NCBI RefSeq assembly: GCF_002575655.3
Contig: NC_053035.3
Coordinates: 505,454,601-505,518,600 of the forward strand
From: Aegilops tauschii subsp. strangulata
Taxonomy: Eukaryota; Streptophyta; Magnoliopsida; Poales; Poaceae
DNA: 64,000 bases
Reading direction: 5' to 3'
Part shown: positions 1-13,680 of the stretch, piece after piece
How positions within the stretch are numbered: the first letter of the stretch is position 1
How the letters are laid out: each line of letters opens with the position of its first letter
Notes under the pieces: model-generated
Databases searched by the model: none
What the model was told of the DNA's origin: nothing
Seen by the model: only the letters and a program-made list of their open reading frames with translations
Translations under genes and position numbers: made by a program

Positions 1-61
1 GAGTATCGGAGAGGTATCTCTGGGCCCTCTTGGTAATACACATCATAAGCTTGCAAGCAAA
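1..61 (+). repeat. Angela-type Copia LTR remnant, left part
   Basis: This stretch matches the middle of the Copia LTR seen complete at 40920-42631 (compare the GAGAGGTATCTCTGGGCCC block near 41417). It continues at 18425-18575 beyond the inserted Gypsy-type element. Its last five bases, GCAAA, are the target-site duplication of that element. The LTR starts outside the window. Confidence 0.85.
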
Positions 62-1720
62 TGATGTCTACTACACAACCTTCTTCTTGTAGACGTTGTT
101 GGGCCTCCAAGTGCAGAGGTTTGTAGGACAGTAGCAAATTTCCCTCAAGTGGATGACCTAAGGTTTATCAATCTGTGGGAGGTGTAGGATGAAGATGGTC
201 TCTCTCAAACAACCCTGCTACCAAATAACAAAGAGTCTCTTGTGTCCCCAACACACCCAATACAATGGTAAATTGTATAGGTGCACTAGTTCGGCGAAGA
301 GATGGTGATACAAGTGCAATATGGATGGTAGATATGGGTATTTGTAATCTGAAAATATAAAAACAACAAGGTAACTAATGATAAAAGTGAGCGTAAACGG
401 TATTGCAATGCTTCGAAACAAGGCCTAGGGTTCATACTTTCACTAGTGCAAGTTATCTCAACAATAATAACATAACTGGATCATATAACTATCCCTCAAC
501 ATGCAACAAAGAGTCACTTCAAAGTCACTAATAGCAGAGAATAAACGAAGAGATTATTGTAGGGTACGAAACCACCTCAAAGTTATCCTTTCTGATCGAT
601 CTATTCAAGAGTTCGTAGTAAAATAACACGAAGCTATTCTTTCCATTCGATCTATCCTAGAGTTCGTACTAGAATAACACCTTAAGACACAAATCAACCT
701 AACCCTAATGTCACCTAGATACTCCAATGTCACCTCAAGTATCCGTGGGTATGATTATATGATATGCATCACACAATCTTAGATTCATCTATTCAAACCA
801 ACACAAAGTACTTCAAAGAGTGCCCCAAAGTTTCTACCGGAGAGTCAAGACGAAAACGTGTGCCAACCCCTATGCATAAGTTTACAAGGTCACTGAACCC
901 GCAAGTTGATCACCAAAACATACATCAAGTTGATCACGTGAATATCCCATTGTCACCACAGATAAGCACATGCAAGACATACATCAAGTGTTCTCAAATA
1001 CTTAAAGACTCAATCCGATAAGATAACTTCAAAGGGAAAACTCAATCCATTACAAGAGATTAGAGGGGGAGAAACATCATAAGATCCAATTATAATAGTG
1101 AAGCTCGCGATACATCAAGATCGTGGCGAATCAAGAACGAGAGGGAGAGAGAGAGATCAAACACATAGCTACTGGTACATACCCTCAGCCCCGAGGGTGA
1201 ACTACTCCCTCCTCATCATGGAGAGCGCTGGGATGATGAAGATGGCCACCGGTGATGGGTCCCCCCTCCGGCAGGGTGCTGGAACAGGGTCCCGATTGGT
1301 TTCTGGTGGCTATAGAGGCTTGCGGCGGCGGAACTCCAGATCTAGGTTATTTTCTGGAGGTTTGGGGATTTATAGGAGAGGTTGGCGTCGAGAACAAGTC
1401 AGGGGGCCCCACGGAGAGTCCACGAGGCACAGGGGCGCGCCCAGGGGGGTGGGCGCGACCTCCACCCTCGTGGGGCGCACGGGACTCCCCTCCGGTAACT
1501 CTTCATTCCAATATTTTTTATATTTTCTAGAAAAAATCTCCGTTGATTTTCAGCGCATTCCGAGAACTTTTATTTTTGCACAAAAACAACACCACGGTAG
1601 TTCTGCTGAAAACAGCGTCAGTCCGGGTTAGTTCTAACCAAATCATACCAAAATCATGTAAAAATATTATAAACATGGCATGAATACATAAAAAATTATA
1701 GATACGTTGGAGATGTATCA
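62..1720 (-). repeat. 3' LTR of the Gypsy-type element
   Basis: On the minus strand it begins TGATACATCTCCAACG at 1720 and ends GTAGTAGACATCA at 62, giving TG...CA termini and 1659 bp. The same LTR type is complete at 47266-48906. The adjoining internal sequence (1721-1740) is a degenerate polypurine tract followed by a CTCGAGGACGAGCA block. Confidence 0.9.
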
Positions 1721-4480
1721 GCATTCGCAAGCTTAATTACTGCTCGTCCTCGAGTAGGTAAATGATAAAAACAGAATTTTTGATGTGGAATGCTACTTAA
1801 CATATTTATCAATTTAATCTTATCTATTGTGGCAAGCATATTCAGATCCATAAGATTCAAGACAAAAGTTTAATATTGACATAAAAATAATAATACTTCA
1901 AGCATACTAACAAAGTAATCATGTCTTCTCAAAATAACATGGCCAAAGAAAGTTCATCCCTACAAAATCATATAGTTTGGCTATGCTCCATCTTCGTCAC
2001 AAAAAATGGTCAAATCATGCACAACCCCGATGACAAGCCAAGCAATTGTTTCATACTTTAGTATTCTCAAACTTTTTCAACTTTCACGCAGTACATGAGC
2101 ACGAGCCATGGACATAGCACTATATAGGTGGAATAGAATGGTGGTTGTGGGGAAGACAAAAAAGAGAGGAAGATGGTCTCACATCAACTAGTCATATTAA
2201 TGGGCTATGGAGATGCCCATCAATAGATATCAATGTGAGTGAGTAGGGATTGCCATGCAACGGATGCACTAGAGCTATATATGTATGGAAGCTCAACAAA
2301 AGAAACTAAGTGGGTGTGCATCCAACTTGCTTGCTCACGAAGAGCTAGGGCATGTGAGGAAGCTCATCGTTGGAATATACAAGCCAAGTTCTATAATGAA
2401 AATTCCCACTAAGAGACTCTCTATCATGAAGATCATGGTGCTACTTTGAAGCACAAGTGTGGAAAAAAAGGATAGTAGCATTCTCCCTTCTCTCTTTTTC
2501 TCTTTTTTTGGCTTATTTGGCCTCTCCCCTTTTTTTCATTGGCTTCATTGGACTTTCTCTTTTTCTTTTTTTATTTCCTCACACGGGACAATGCTCTAAT
2601 AATGATGATCATCACACTTCTATTTATTTACAACTCGATACTTAGAACAAAATATGACTCTATATGAATGCCTCCAGCGGTGTACCGGGATGCGCAAGGA
2701 ATCAAGAGTGACATGTATGAAAGAATTAAGAAGGTGGCTTTGCCACAAATACGATGTCAACTACATGATCATGCAAAGCAATATGACAATGATGGAGCAT
2801 GTCATAATAAACGGAACGGTGGAAGTTGCATTGCAATATATCTCAGAATGGCTACGGAAATGCCATAATAGGTAGGTATGGTGGCTGTTTTGAGGAAGGT
2901 AAATGGTGGGTTTATGGTACCGGCGAAAGTTGCGCGGTACTAGAGAGGCTAGCAATGGTGGAAGGGTGGGAGTGCGTATAATCCATGGACTCAACATTAG
3001 TCATAAAGAACTCACATACTTATTGCAAAAATCTACAAGTCATCAAAATCAAGCACTACGCGCATGCTCCTAGGGGGATAGATTGGTAGGAAAAGACCAT
3101 CGCTCGTCCCCGACCGCCACTCATAAGGAAGACAATCAAAGAAACACCTCATGCTTCAAATTTGTTACACAACGGTTACCATACGTGCATGCTACGGGAC
3201 TTGCAAACCTCAACACAAGTATTTCTCAAATTCACAATTACTCAACTAGCATGACTCTAATATCACCATCTTCATATCTCAAAAAAATCATCAAGCATCA
3301 AACTTCTCATAGTATTCAATGCACTTTATATGAAAGTTTTTGCTATACCCATCTTGGATGCCCATCATACTAGGACTAGTTTTATAACCAAAGCAAATTA
3401 CCGTGCTGTTCTAAAAGACTCACAAAATAATATAAGTGAAGCATGAGAGTTCATCTATTTATTCAAAATAAAACTACCGGCATGCTCTAAAAGATATAAG
3501 TGAAGCACTAGAGCAAACGACAAACTACTCCAAAAGATATAAGTGAAGATCAATGTGTAGTTGAATAATTATGTAACTATGTGAAGACTCTCTAACATTT
3601 AAGAATTTCAGATCTTGGGATTTTATTCAAACAGCAAGAAAAATAAAATAAAATAAATGACGCTCCAAGCAAAACACATATCATGTGGTGCATAAAAATA
3701 TAGCCTCAAGTAAAGTTACCGATAGACAAAGACGAAAGAGGGGATGCCTTCCGGGGAATCCCCAAGCTTAGGCTTTTGGTTGTCCTTGAATTTTACTTTG
3801 GGGTGCCTTGGCCATCCCCAAGCTTAGGCTCTTGCCACTCCTTATTCCAAAACCCATCTAATCTTTACCCAAAAACTTGAAAACTTCACAACACAAAACT
3901 TCAACCGAAAATCTCATGAGCTCCGTTAGTATAAGAAAATAAACCACCACTTTAAGGTACTGTAATGAACTCATTCTTTATTTATATTGGTGTTAAACCT
4001 ACTGTATTACAACTTCTCTATGGTTCATACCCTCCGATACTACTCATAGATTCATCAAAATAAGCAAACAACACATAGAAAACAGAATCTTTCAAAAACA
4101 GAACAGTCTGTAGTAATCTGTAACTCCCGAATACTTCTGTAACTCCAAAAATTCTGAAATAAATTGGTGGACCTGAGGAATTTATCTATTAATCTTATGC
4201 AAAAAGAATCAACTTAAAAGCACTCTTCTGTAAAAACATGACCGCTAATATCGTGAGCGCAAAGTTTCTGTTTTTTACAGCAAGATCGCATTAACTTTCA
4301 CCCAAGTCTTCCCAAAGGTTCTACTTGGCACTTTATTGAAACAAAAGCTATAAAACATGATTACTGCAGTATCTTAATAATGTGAACACACAAAAACAGT
4401 AGGGGTAAATATTGGGTTATCTCCCAACAAGCGCTTTTCTTTAGTGCCTTTCTAGCTAGGCATGATGATTTCAATGATGT
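1721..4480 (-). other. Non-coding internal region of the Gypsy-type element
   Basis: About 2.8 kb of AT-rich sequence between the 3' end of the element's ORF (4481) and the 3' LTR. No conserved domain or long ORF is recognisable on either strand. A phrase CCCCAAGCTTAGGCT occurs twice near 3765 and 3820. The region is probably an untranslated spacer of a non-autonomous element. Confidence 0.6.
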
Positions 4481-4972
4481 TCACATAAAAGATAAGAATT
4501 GAAACATAGCGGGAGCATCATGAAGAATATGACTAGCACATTTAAGTCTAACCCACTTCCTATGCATAGGGATTTTGTGAGAAAACAACTTATGGGAACA
4601 ATAATCAACTAGCATAGGAAGGACAAACAAGCATAACTTCAAGATTTTCAACACATAGAGAGGAAACTTGATATTATTACAATTCCTACAACCATATATT
4701 CCTGCCTCATAATAATTTTCAGTAGCATCATGAATGAATTCAACAATATAACTATCACATAAAGCACTATTCTCATGATCCCCAAGCATATAAATTTTAT
4801 TACTCTCCACATAAGCAAACTTCTTCTCATTCGGAATAGTGGGAGTATCATAAGAAACTCGAATACTATAAATTGTTTCCACATTAAAAGAGTAATGTTC
4901 CGGAAAAGGGTAATCATAATCATGACAAGTTTTATAAATATAATCATCACTACTTTTTATAGCATAAGTATC
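4481..4972 (-). pseudogene. 3' part of the unknown ORF of the Gypsy-type element
   Basis: This reading frame is the continuation of the ORF at 13681-15006, cut in two by the Copia insertion at 4973-13680. Removing the insertion and one copy of the GTATC duplication makes the frame run through an Asp-Thr pair. The visible part is rich in Tyr, Asp, Asn and His (YDYPFPEHY, SSDDYIYKTCHDYD) and has one long hydrophobic stretch (LYVLKILKLCLFVLPMLVDY) near the C-terminus, before ending FLSFM. It has no recognisable enzymatic motif. It is an element-encoded protein of unknown function and cannot be expressed as one protein here. Confidence 0.6.
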
Positions 4973-6698
4973 TGTTGGGGAACATAGTAATTTCAAAAAA
5001 ATTCCTACGCACACACAGGATCATGGTGATGCATAGCAACGAGAGGGGAGAGTGTGTCCACGTACCCTCGTAGATCGAAAGCGGAAGCGTTAGCACAACG
5101 CGGTTGATATAGTCGTACGTCTTCACGATCCGACCGATCTAAGTACCGAACGTACGGCACCTCCGAGTTCAGCACACGTTCAGCTCGATGACGTCCCGCG
5201 AACTCCGATTCAGCAGAGCTTCACGGGAGAGTTCCGTCAACACGACGGCATGATGACGTTGATGATGTTGCTACCGACGCAGGGCTTCGCCTAAGCACCG
5301 CTATGATATGATCGAGGTGGAATATGGTGGAGGGGGCACCGCACACGGCTAAGAGATCAAGAGATCAATTGTTGTGTCTAGAAGTGCCCCCTGCCCCCGT
5401 ATATAAAGGATCAGGGGGAGGAGGCCGGCGGCTAGGAGGAGGGCACGCCAGGGAGGAGTCCTACTCCCACCGGGAGTAGGACTTCCTCTTTTCCTAGTTG
5501 GAGTAGGAGGGGGAAAGGAAGGGAAGGAGAGAGGGGGAAGGAAAGGCCCCCCCTCCTTGTCCAATTCGGACTAGAGGGGGAGGGGCGCGCGGACAGCCCT
5601 AGCCGCCCCTCCTCTTCTCCACTAAGGCCCATCTTGGCCCATTAAACTCCCGGGGGGTTCCGGTAACCCCCCGGTACTCCGGTATATTTCTGAAACTCCC
5701 CGAAACCATCCCGGTGTCTGAACATAGTCGTGCAATATATCGATCTTTATGTCTCGACCATTTCGATACTCCTCGTCATGTCCGTGATCACATCCGGGAC
5801 TCCGAACTACCTTCGGTACATCAAAACACAAAAACTCATAATACAATCGTCACCAAAACTTTAAGCGTGCGGACCCTACGGGTTCGAGAACTATGTAGCA
5901 TGACCGAGACACGTCTCCGGCCAATAACCAATAGCGGAACCTGGATGCTCATATTGGCTCCCACATATTCTACGAAGATCTTTATCGGTCAAACCGCATA
6001 ACAACATACATTGTTCCCTTTGTCATCGGTATGTTACTTGCCCGAGATTCAATTGTCGGTATCTCAATACCTAGTTCAATCTCGTACCGGCAAGTATCTT
6101 TACTCGTTCCGTAATACATCATCCCGCAACTAAATCATTAGTTACAATGCTTGCAAGGCTTATAGTGATGTGCATTACTGAGTGGGCCCAGAGATACCTC
6201 TCCGACGATCGGAGTGACAAATCCTAATCTCGAAATACGCCAACCCAACAAGTACCTTCGGAGACACCTGTAGAGCACCTTTATAATCACCCAGTTACGT
6301 TGTGACGTTTGGTAGCACACAAAGTGTTCCTCCGGTAAACGGGAGTTGCATAATCTCATAGTCATAGGAACATGTATAAGTCATGAAGAAAGCAATAGCA
6401 ACATACTAAAGGATCAAGTGCTAAGCTAACGGAATGGGTCAAGTCAATCACATCATTCTCCTAATGATGTGATCCCGTTAATCAAATGACAACTCATATC
6501 TATGGCTAGGAAACATAACCATCTTTGATTAATGAGCTAGTCAAGTAGAGGCATACTAGTGACACTATGTTTGTCTATGTATTCACACATGTATTATGTT
6601 TCCTGTTAATACAATTCTAGCATGAATAATAAACATTTATCATGATATGAGGAAATAAATAATAACTTTATTATTGCCTCTAGGGCATATTTCCTTCA
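4973..6698 (-). repeat. 3' LTR of the nested Copia element
   Basis: On the plus strand it runs from TGTTGGGGAACATAG to GGGCATATTTCCTTCA. On the minus strand this is the usual Copia LTR start TGAAGGAAATATGCCC, preceded by the purine tract. The length is 1726 bp. Confidence 0.93.
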
Positions 6699-6718
6699 GT
6701 CTCCCAGTTGCACTAGAG

Positions 6719-9700
6719 TCAATAATCTAGATTACACAGTAATGATTCTAACACCCATGGAGCCTTGGTCTTGATCATGTTTTGCTCGTGGAAGAGGCTT
6801 AGTCAATGGGTCTGCAACATTCAGATCCGTATGTATCTTGCAAATCTCTATGTCTCCCACCTGGACTTGGTCCCGGATGGAATTGAAGCTCTCTTGATGC
6901 GCTTGGTCCTCTTGTGAAATCTGGATTCCTTTGCCAAGGCAATTGCACCAGTATTGTCACGGAAGATTTTCATTGGACCCGATGCACTAGGTATGACAGC
7001 TAGATCGGATATGAACTCCTTCATCGAGACTCCTTCATTTGCTGCTTCCAAAGCAGCTATGTACTCCGCTTCACACGTAGATCCCGCCAAGACGCTTTGT
7101 TTAGAACCACACCAACTGACAGCTCCACCATTCAATATAAACACGTATCCGGTTTGCGATTTAGAATCATCCGGATTAGTGTTAAAGCTTGCATCAACGT
7201 AACCATTTACAATGAGCTCTTTGTCACCTCCATAAACGAGAAACATATCCTTAGTCCTTTTCAGGTATTTCAGGATGTTCTTGACCGTTGTCCAGTGATC
7301 CACTCCTGGATTACTTTGGTACCTCCCTGCTAAACTAATAGCAAGGCACACATCAGGTCTAGTACACAACATTGCTTACATGATAGAGCCTATGGCTGAA
7401 GCATAGGGAACATCTTTCATTTTCTCTCTATCTTCTGTAGTGGTCGGGCATTGAGTCTTACTCAACTTCACACCTTGTAGCACAGGCAAGAACCCTTTCT
7501 TTGCTTGATCCATTTTGAACTTCTTCAAAACTTTGTCAAGGTATGTGCTTTGTGAAAGTCCAATTAAGTGTCTTGATCTATCTCTATAGATCTTGATGCC
7601 AAATATGTAAGCAGCTTCACCGAGGTCCTTCATTGAAAAACTCTTATTCAAGTATCCTTTTATGCTATCCAGAAATTCTATATCATTTCCAATTAACAAT
7701 ATGTCATCCACATATAATATTATAAATGCTATAGAGCTCCCACTCACTTTCTTGTAAATATAGGCCTCTCCAAAAGTCTGTATAAAACCATATGCTTTGA
7801 TCACACTATCAAAGCGTTTATTCCAACTCCGAGAGGCTTGCACCAGTCCATAAATGGATCACTGGAGCTTGCACACTTTGTTAGCTCCCTTTGGATCGAT
7901 AAAACCTTCAGGTTGCATCATATACAACTCTTCTTCCAGAAATCCATTCAGGAATGCAGTCTTTACATCCATTTGCCAAATTTCATAATCATAAAATGTG
8001 GCAATTGCTAACATGATTCGGACGGACTTAAGCATCGCTACGGGTGAGAAGATCTCATCGTAGTCAATCCCTTGAACTTGTCAAAAACCTTTCCCAACAA
8101 GTCGAGCTTTATAGACAGTAACATTACCGTCAGCGTCAGTCTTCTTCTTGAAGATCCATTTATTCTCAATTGCTTGCCGATCATCGGGCAAGTCAACCAA
8201 AGTTCACACTTTGTTTTCATACATGGATCCCATCTCAGATTTCATGGCCTCAAGCCATTTTGCGGAATCTGGGCTCACCATCGCTTCTTCATAGTTCGTA
8301 GGTTCATCATGGTCTAGTAACATGACCTCCAGAACAGGATTACCGTACCACTCTAGTGCGGATCTCACTCTGGTTGACCTACGAGGTTCGGTAGTAACTT
8401 GATCTGAAGCTTCATGATCATCATCATTAGCTTCCTCTCTAATTGGTGTAGGTGTCAAGGAACTGGTTTCTGTGATGAACTACTTTCCAATAAGGGAGCA
8501 GGTACAGTTACCTCATCAAGTTCTACTTTCCTCCCACTCACTTCTTTCGAGAGAAACTCCTTCTCTAGAAACGATCCATTCTTGGCAATGAATGTCTTGC
8601 CTTCGGATCTGTGATAGAAGGTGTACCCAACAGTTTCCTTTGGGTATCCTATGAAGACACATTTCTCTGATTTGGGTTCGAGCTTATCAGGTTGAAGCTT
8701 TTTCACATAAGCATCACAGCCCCAAAATTTAAGAAACGACAACTTTGGCTTCTTTCCAAACCATAGTTCATAAGGTGTCGTCTCAACGGATTTTGATGGT
8801 GCCCTATTCAACATGAATGCAGCTGTATCTAGAGCATAACCCCAAAACGATAGCGGGAAATCAGTAAGAGACATCATAGATCGCACCATATCTAGTAAAG
8901 TACGATTACGATGTTTAGACACACCATTACGCTGTGGTGTTCCAGGTGGCGTGAGTTGCGAAACTATTCCGCATTGTTTCAAATGTAGACCAAACTCGTA
9001 ACTCAAATACTCTCCTCCACGATCAGATCGTAGAAACTTTATTTTCTTGTTACGATGATTTTCAACTTCACTCTGAAATTCTTTTAACTTTTCAAATGTT
9101 TCAGACTTATGTTTCATTAAGTAGATATACCCATATCTGCTTAAATCGTCTGTGAAGGTGAGAAAATAATGATACCCGCCGCGAGCCTCAACATTCAGTG
9201 GACCACATACATCAGTATGTATGATTTCTAACTTTCAGTTGCTCGCTTCATAGTTCCGGAGAACAGCGTTTTAGTCATCTTTCCCATGAGGCACGGTTCG
9301 CAAGTACCAAGTGATTCATAATCAAGTGATTCCAAAAGTCCATCGGATGGAGTTTCTTCATGCACTTTACACCAATATGACCCAAACGGCAGTGCCACAA
9401 GTAAGTTGCACTATCATTATCAACTCTGCATCTTTTGGCTTCAATATTATGAATATGTGTATCACTACTTTCGAGATTCAACAAGAATAGACCACTCTTC
9501 AAGGGTGCATGACCATAAAAGATATTACTCATATAAATAGAACAACCATTATTCTCAGATTTAAATGAATAACCGTCTCGCATCAAACAAGATCCAGATA
9601 TACTGTTCATGCTCAACGCTGGCACCAAATAACAATTATTCAGGTCCAAAACTAACCCCGAAGGTAGATGTAGAGGTAGCGTGCCGACGGCGATCACATC

Positions 9701-10714
9701 GACTTTGGAACCATTTCCCACGCGCATCGTCACCTCGTCCTTAGCCAGTCTTCGCTTAATCCGTAGTCCCTGTTTCGAGTTGCAAATATTGGCAACAGAA
9801 CCAGTATCAAATACCCAGGTGCTACTGCGAGCTCTGGTAAGGTACACATCATTAACATGTATATCACATATACCTTTGTTCACCTTTCCATCCTTCTTAT
9901 CCGCCAAATACTTGGGGCAGTTCCGCTTCCAGTGACCAGTCTGCTTGCAGTAGAAGCACTCAGTCTCAGGCTTAGGTCCAGATTTGGGTTTCTTCTCTTG
10001 AGCAACAACTTGTTTGCTGTTCTTCTTGAAGTTCCCCTTCTTCTTCCCTTTGCCCTTTTTCTTGAAACTGGTGGTCTTATTGACCATCAACACTTGATGC
10101 TCCTTCTTGATTTCTACCTCCGCAGCTTTTAGCATTGCGAAGAGCTCGGGAATTGTCTTATCCATCCCTTGCATATTATAGTTCATCACGAAGCTCTTGT
10201 AGCTTGGTGGCAGTGATTGAAGAATTCTGTCAATGACACTATCATCCGGAAGATTAACTCCCAGTTGAATCAAGTGATTGTTATACCCAGACATTTTGAG
10301 TATATGTTCACTAACAGAACTAGTCTCCTCCATCTTGCAGCTGTAGAACTTATTGGAGACTTCATATCTCTCAATCCGGGCATTTGCTTGAAATATTAAC
10401 TTCAACTCCTGGAACATCTCATATGCTCCATGACGTTCAAAACGTCGTTGAAGCCCCGGTTCTAAGCCGTAAAGCATGGAACACTGAACTATCGAGTAGT
10501 CATCAGCTTTGCTCTGCCAGACGTTCTTAACGTCGTCAGTTGCATTTGCAGTAGGCCTGGCACCCAGCGGTGCTTCCAGGACGTAATTCTTATGTGCAAC
10601 AATGAGGATAATCCTCAAGTTACGGACCCATTCCGTGTAATTGCTACCATCATCTTTCAACTTTGTTTTCTCAAGGAACGCATTAAAATTCAACGGAACA
10701 ATAGCACGGGCCAT
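6719..10714 (-). pseudogene. Copia gag-pol polyprotein, broken
   Basis: A Copia polyprotein in the order gag, protease, integrase, RT and RNase H. The first open part (10714-9275, 479 aa) starts MARAIVPLNF and holds the UBN2-type gag, a CCHC zinc knuckle (C253-C266, CFYCKQTGHWKRNC) and the protease motif FDTGS (303-305 DTG). The integrase follows (DRGGEYLS, then a GVSKHRNRTLLD block at 9117-8455). The RT carries YVDDILLIGND (within 7843-7376), and RNase H shows the AGSTCEAEYIA block (within 7372-6848). Frameshifts occur near 9290 and 8455, and several stops lie between 8200 and 7370. The frame would have ended at 6719. The copy therefore cannot make a full polyprotein. Confidence 0.93.
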
Positions 10715-11949
10715 CTATCTACAATCAATATAGACAAGAAAAATACTATCAGGTACTAAGTTCATGATAAATTTAAGTTCAATTAATCATATTACTTAAG
10801 AACTCCCACTTAGATAGACATTCCTCTAATCATCTAAGTGATCACGTGATCCAAATCAACTAAACCATGTCCGGTCATCACGTGAGATGGAGTAGTTTTC
10901 AATGGTGAACATCACTATGTTGATCATATCTACTATATGATTCACGCTCGACCTTTCGGTCTTAGTGTTCCGAGGCCATATCTGCATATGCTAGGCTCGT
11001 CAAGTTTAACCCGAGTATTCCGCGTGTGCAAAACTGGCTTGCACCCATTGTAGATGAACGTAGAGCTTATCACACCCGATCATCACATGGTGTCTCGGCA
11101 CGATGAACTTTGGCAACGATGCATACTCAGGGAGAACACTTTTATCTTGAAATTTAGTGAGAGATCATCTTATAATGCTACCGTCAATCAAAGCAGAATA
11201 AGATGCGTAAAGGATAAACATCACATGCAATCAATATAAGTGATATGATATGGCCATCATCATCTTGTGCTTGTGATCTCCATCTCCGAAGCACTGCCAT
11301 GATCACCATTGTCACCGGCGCGACACCTTGATCTCCATCGTAGCATCGTTGTCGTCTCGCCAACTATTGCTTCTACGACTATCGCTACCGCTTAGTGATA
11401 AAGTAAAGCATTACAGGGCGATTGCATTGTATACAATAAAGCGACAACCATATGGCTCCTGCCAGTTGCCGATAACTCGGTTACAAAACATGATCATCTC
11501 ATACAATAAAATATAGCATCATGTCTTGACCATATCACATCACAACATGCCCTGCAAAAACAAGTTAGACATCCTCTACTTTGTTGTTGCAAATTTCACG
11601 TGGCTGCTATGGGCTGAGTAAGAACCGTTCTTACCTACGCATCAAAACCACAACGATAGTTCGTCAAGTTAGTGCTGTTTTAACCTTCTCAAGGACCGGG
11701 CGTAGTCACACTCGGTTCAACTAAAGTTGGAGAAACTGACACCCACCAACCACCTGTGTGCAAAGCACGTCGGTAGAACCAGTCTCGCGTAAGCGTACGC
11801 GTAATGTTGGTCCAGGCCGCTTCATCCAACAATACCGCCGAACCAAAGTATGACATGCTGGTAAGCAGTATGACTTGTATCGCCCACAACTCACTTGTGT
11901 TCTACTCGTGCATATAACATCTACGCATAAAACCAAGCTCGGATACCAC
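10715..11949 (-). other. Copia 5' leader and primer-binding site
   Basis: This is the untranslated leader between the 5' LTR and gag. The primer-binding site is at 11938-11949 (minus-strand TGGTATCCGAGC). It differs by one base from the canonical TGGTATCAGAGC complementary to initiator tRNA-Met. The same leader type is present at 35637-36912 and 45067-45762. Confidence 0.85.
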
Positions 11950-13680
11950 TGTTGGGAAAGTAGTAATTTCAAAAAAAATCCTACGCACACACAGGATCAT
12001 GGTGATGCATAGCAACGAGAGGGGAGAGTGTGTCCACGTACCCTCGTAGACCGAAAGCGGAAGCGTTAGCACAACGCGGTTGATGTAGTCGTACATCTTC
12101 ACGATCCGACTGATCCAAGTACCGAACGTACGACACCTCCGAGTTCCGCACACGTTCAGCTCGATGACGTCCCGCGGACTCCGATCCAGTAGAGCTTCAC
12201 GGGAGAGTTACGTCAGCACGACGGTGTGATGACGGTGATGATGTTGCTACCGACGCAGGGCTTCGCCTAAGCACCGCTACGATATGATCGAGGTGGAATA
12301 CGGTGGAGGGGGGCATCGCACACGGCTAAGAGATCAAGAGATCAATTGTTGTGTCTAGAAGTGCCCCCTGCCCCCGTATATAAAGGATCAGGGGGAGGAG
12401 GCCGGCGGCCAGGAGGAGGGCGCGCCAGGGAGGAGTCCTACTCCCACCGGGAGTAGGACTTCCTCTTTTCCTAGTTGGAGTAGGAGGGGAAAGGAAGGGA
12501 AGGAGAGAGGGGAAGGAAAGGGGGCGCCCCCCTCCTTGTCCAATTCGGACTAGAGGGGGAAGGGCGCGCGGACAGCCCGAGCCGCCCCTCCTCTTCTCCA
12601 CTAAGGCCCATCTTGGCCCATTAAACTGCCCGGGGGGTTCCGGTAACCCCCCGGTACTCCGGTATATGTCCGAAACTCCCCGAAACAATTCCGGTGTCCG
12701 AACATAGTCGTCCAATATATCGATCTTTATGTCTCGACCATTTCGAGACTCCTCGTTATGTCCGTGATCACATCCGGGAGTCCGAACTACCTTCGGTACA
12801 TCAAAACACAAAAACTCATAATACAATCGTCACCGAAACTTTAAGCGTGCGGACCCTACGGGTTCGAGAACTATGTAGACATGACCGAGACACGTCTCCG
12901 GCCAATAACCAATAGCGGAACCTGGATGCTCATATTGGCTCCCACATATTCTACGAAGATCTTTATCGGTCAAACCGCATAACAACATACATTGTTCCCT
13001 TTGTCATCGGTATGTTACTTGCCCGAGATTCGATCGTCGGTATCTGAATACCTAGTTCAATCTTGTTACCGGCAAGTCTCTTTACTCGTTCCGTAATACA
13101 TCATCCCGCAACTAACTCATTAGTTACAATGCTTGCAAGGCTTATAGTGATGTGCATTACTGAGTGGGCCCAGAGATACCTCTCCGACAATCGGAGTGAC
13201 AAATCCTAATCTCGAAATACGCCAACCCAACAAGTACCTTCGGAGACACCTGTAGAGCACCTTTATAATCACCCAGTTACGTTGTGACATTTGGTAGCAC
13301 ACAAAGTGTTCCTCCGGTAAACGGGATTTGCATAATCTCATAGTCATAGGAACATGTATAAGTCATGAACAAAGCAATAGCAACATACTAAATGATCAAG
13401 TGCTAAGCTAACGGAATGGGTCAAGTCAATTACATCATTCTCCTAATGATGTGATCCCGTTAATCAAATGACAACTCATGTCTATGGCTAGGAAACATAA
13501 CCATCTTTGATTAATGAGCTAGTCAAGTAGAGGCATACTAGTGACACTATGTTTGTATATGTATTCACACATGTATTATGTTTCCGGTTAATAAAATTCT
13601 AGCATGAATAATAAACATTTATCATGATATGAGGAAATAAATAATAACTTTATTATTGCCTCTAGGGCATATTTCCTTCA
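11950..13680 (-). repeat. 5' LTR of the nested Copia element
   Basis: This is the 1731-bp partner of 4973-6698, reading TGTTGGGAAAG to CATATTTCCTTCA on the plus strand. It is followed directly by the GTATC target duplication (13681-13685). The LTR should carry the element's promoter, directed leftwards. Confidence 0.93.

Larger units (their letters stand above)
4973..13680 (-). mobile_element. Full-length Copia element, Angela/WIS/BARE type
   Basis: A complete LTR retrotransposon of 8708 bp read on the minus strand, flanked by a perfect 5-bp duplication GTATC (4968-4972 and 13681-13685). The two LTRs are 1726 and 1731 bp and look very similar where compared, so the insertion is fairly recent. 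The tRNA-iMet primer-binding site lies inside the right LTR and the purine tract (CTGGGAGAC) inside the left one. The gag-pol frame is broken, so the copy is probably not autonomous. It inserted into the ORF of the surrounding Gypsy-type element. Confidence 0.95.

Noticed and set aside
1098..1631. Open frames of 90-180 codons in the Gypsy-type LTRs (also near 15240, 15380, 17901 and 18051)
   Set aside because: They lie inside LTRs, overlap on both strands, recur only because the LTRs are repeated, and have no domain. They are chance frames in GC-rich LTR parts.
2457..2645. Small hydrophobic frame in the internal region of the Gypsy-type element
   Set aside because: The T-rich sequence gives Phe/Leu codons by composition. 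It lies in the untranslated region and has no homologous counterpart in the window.
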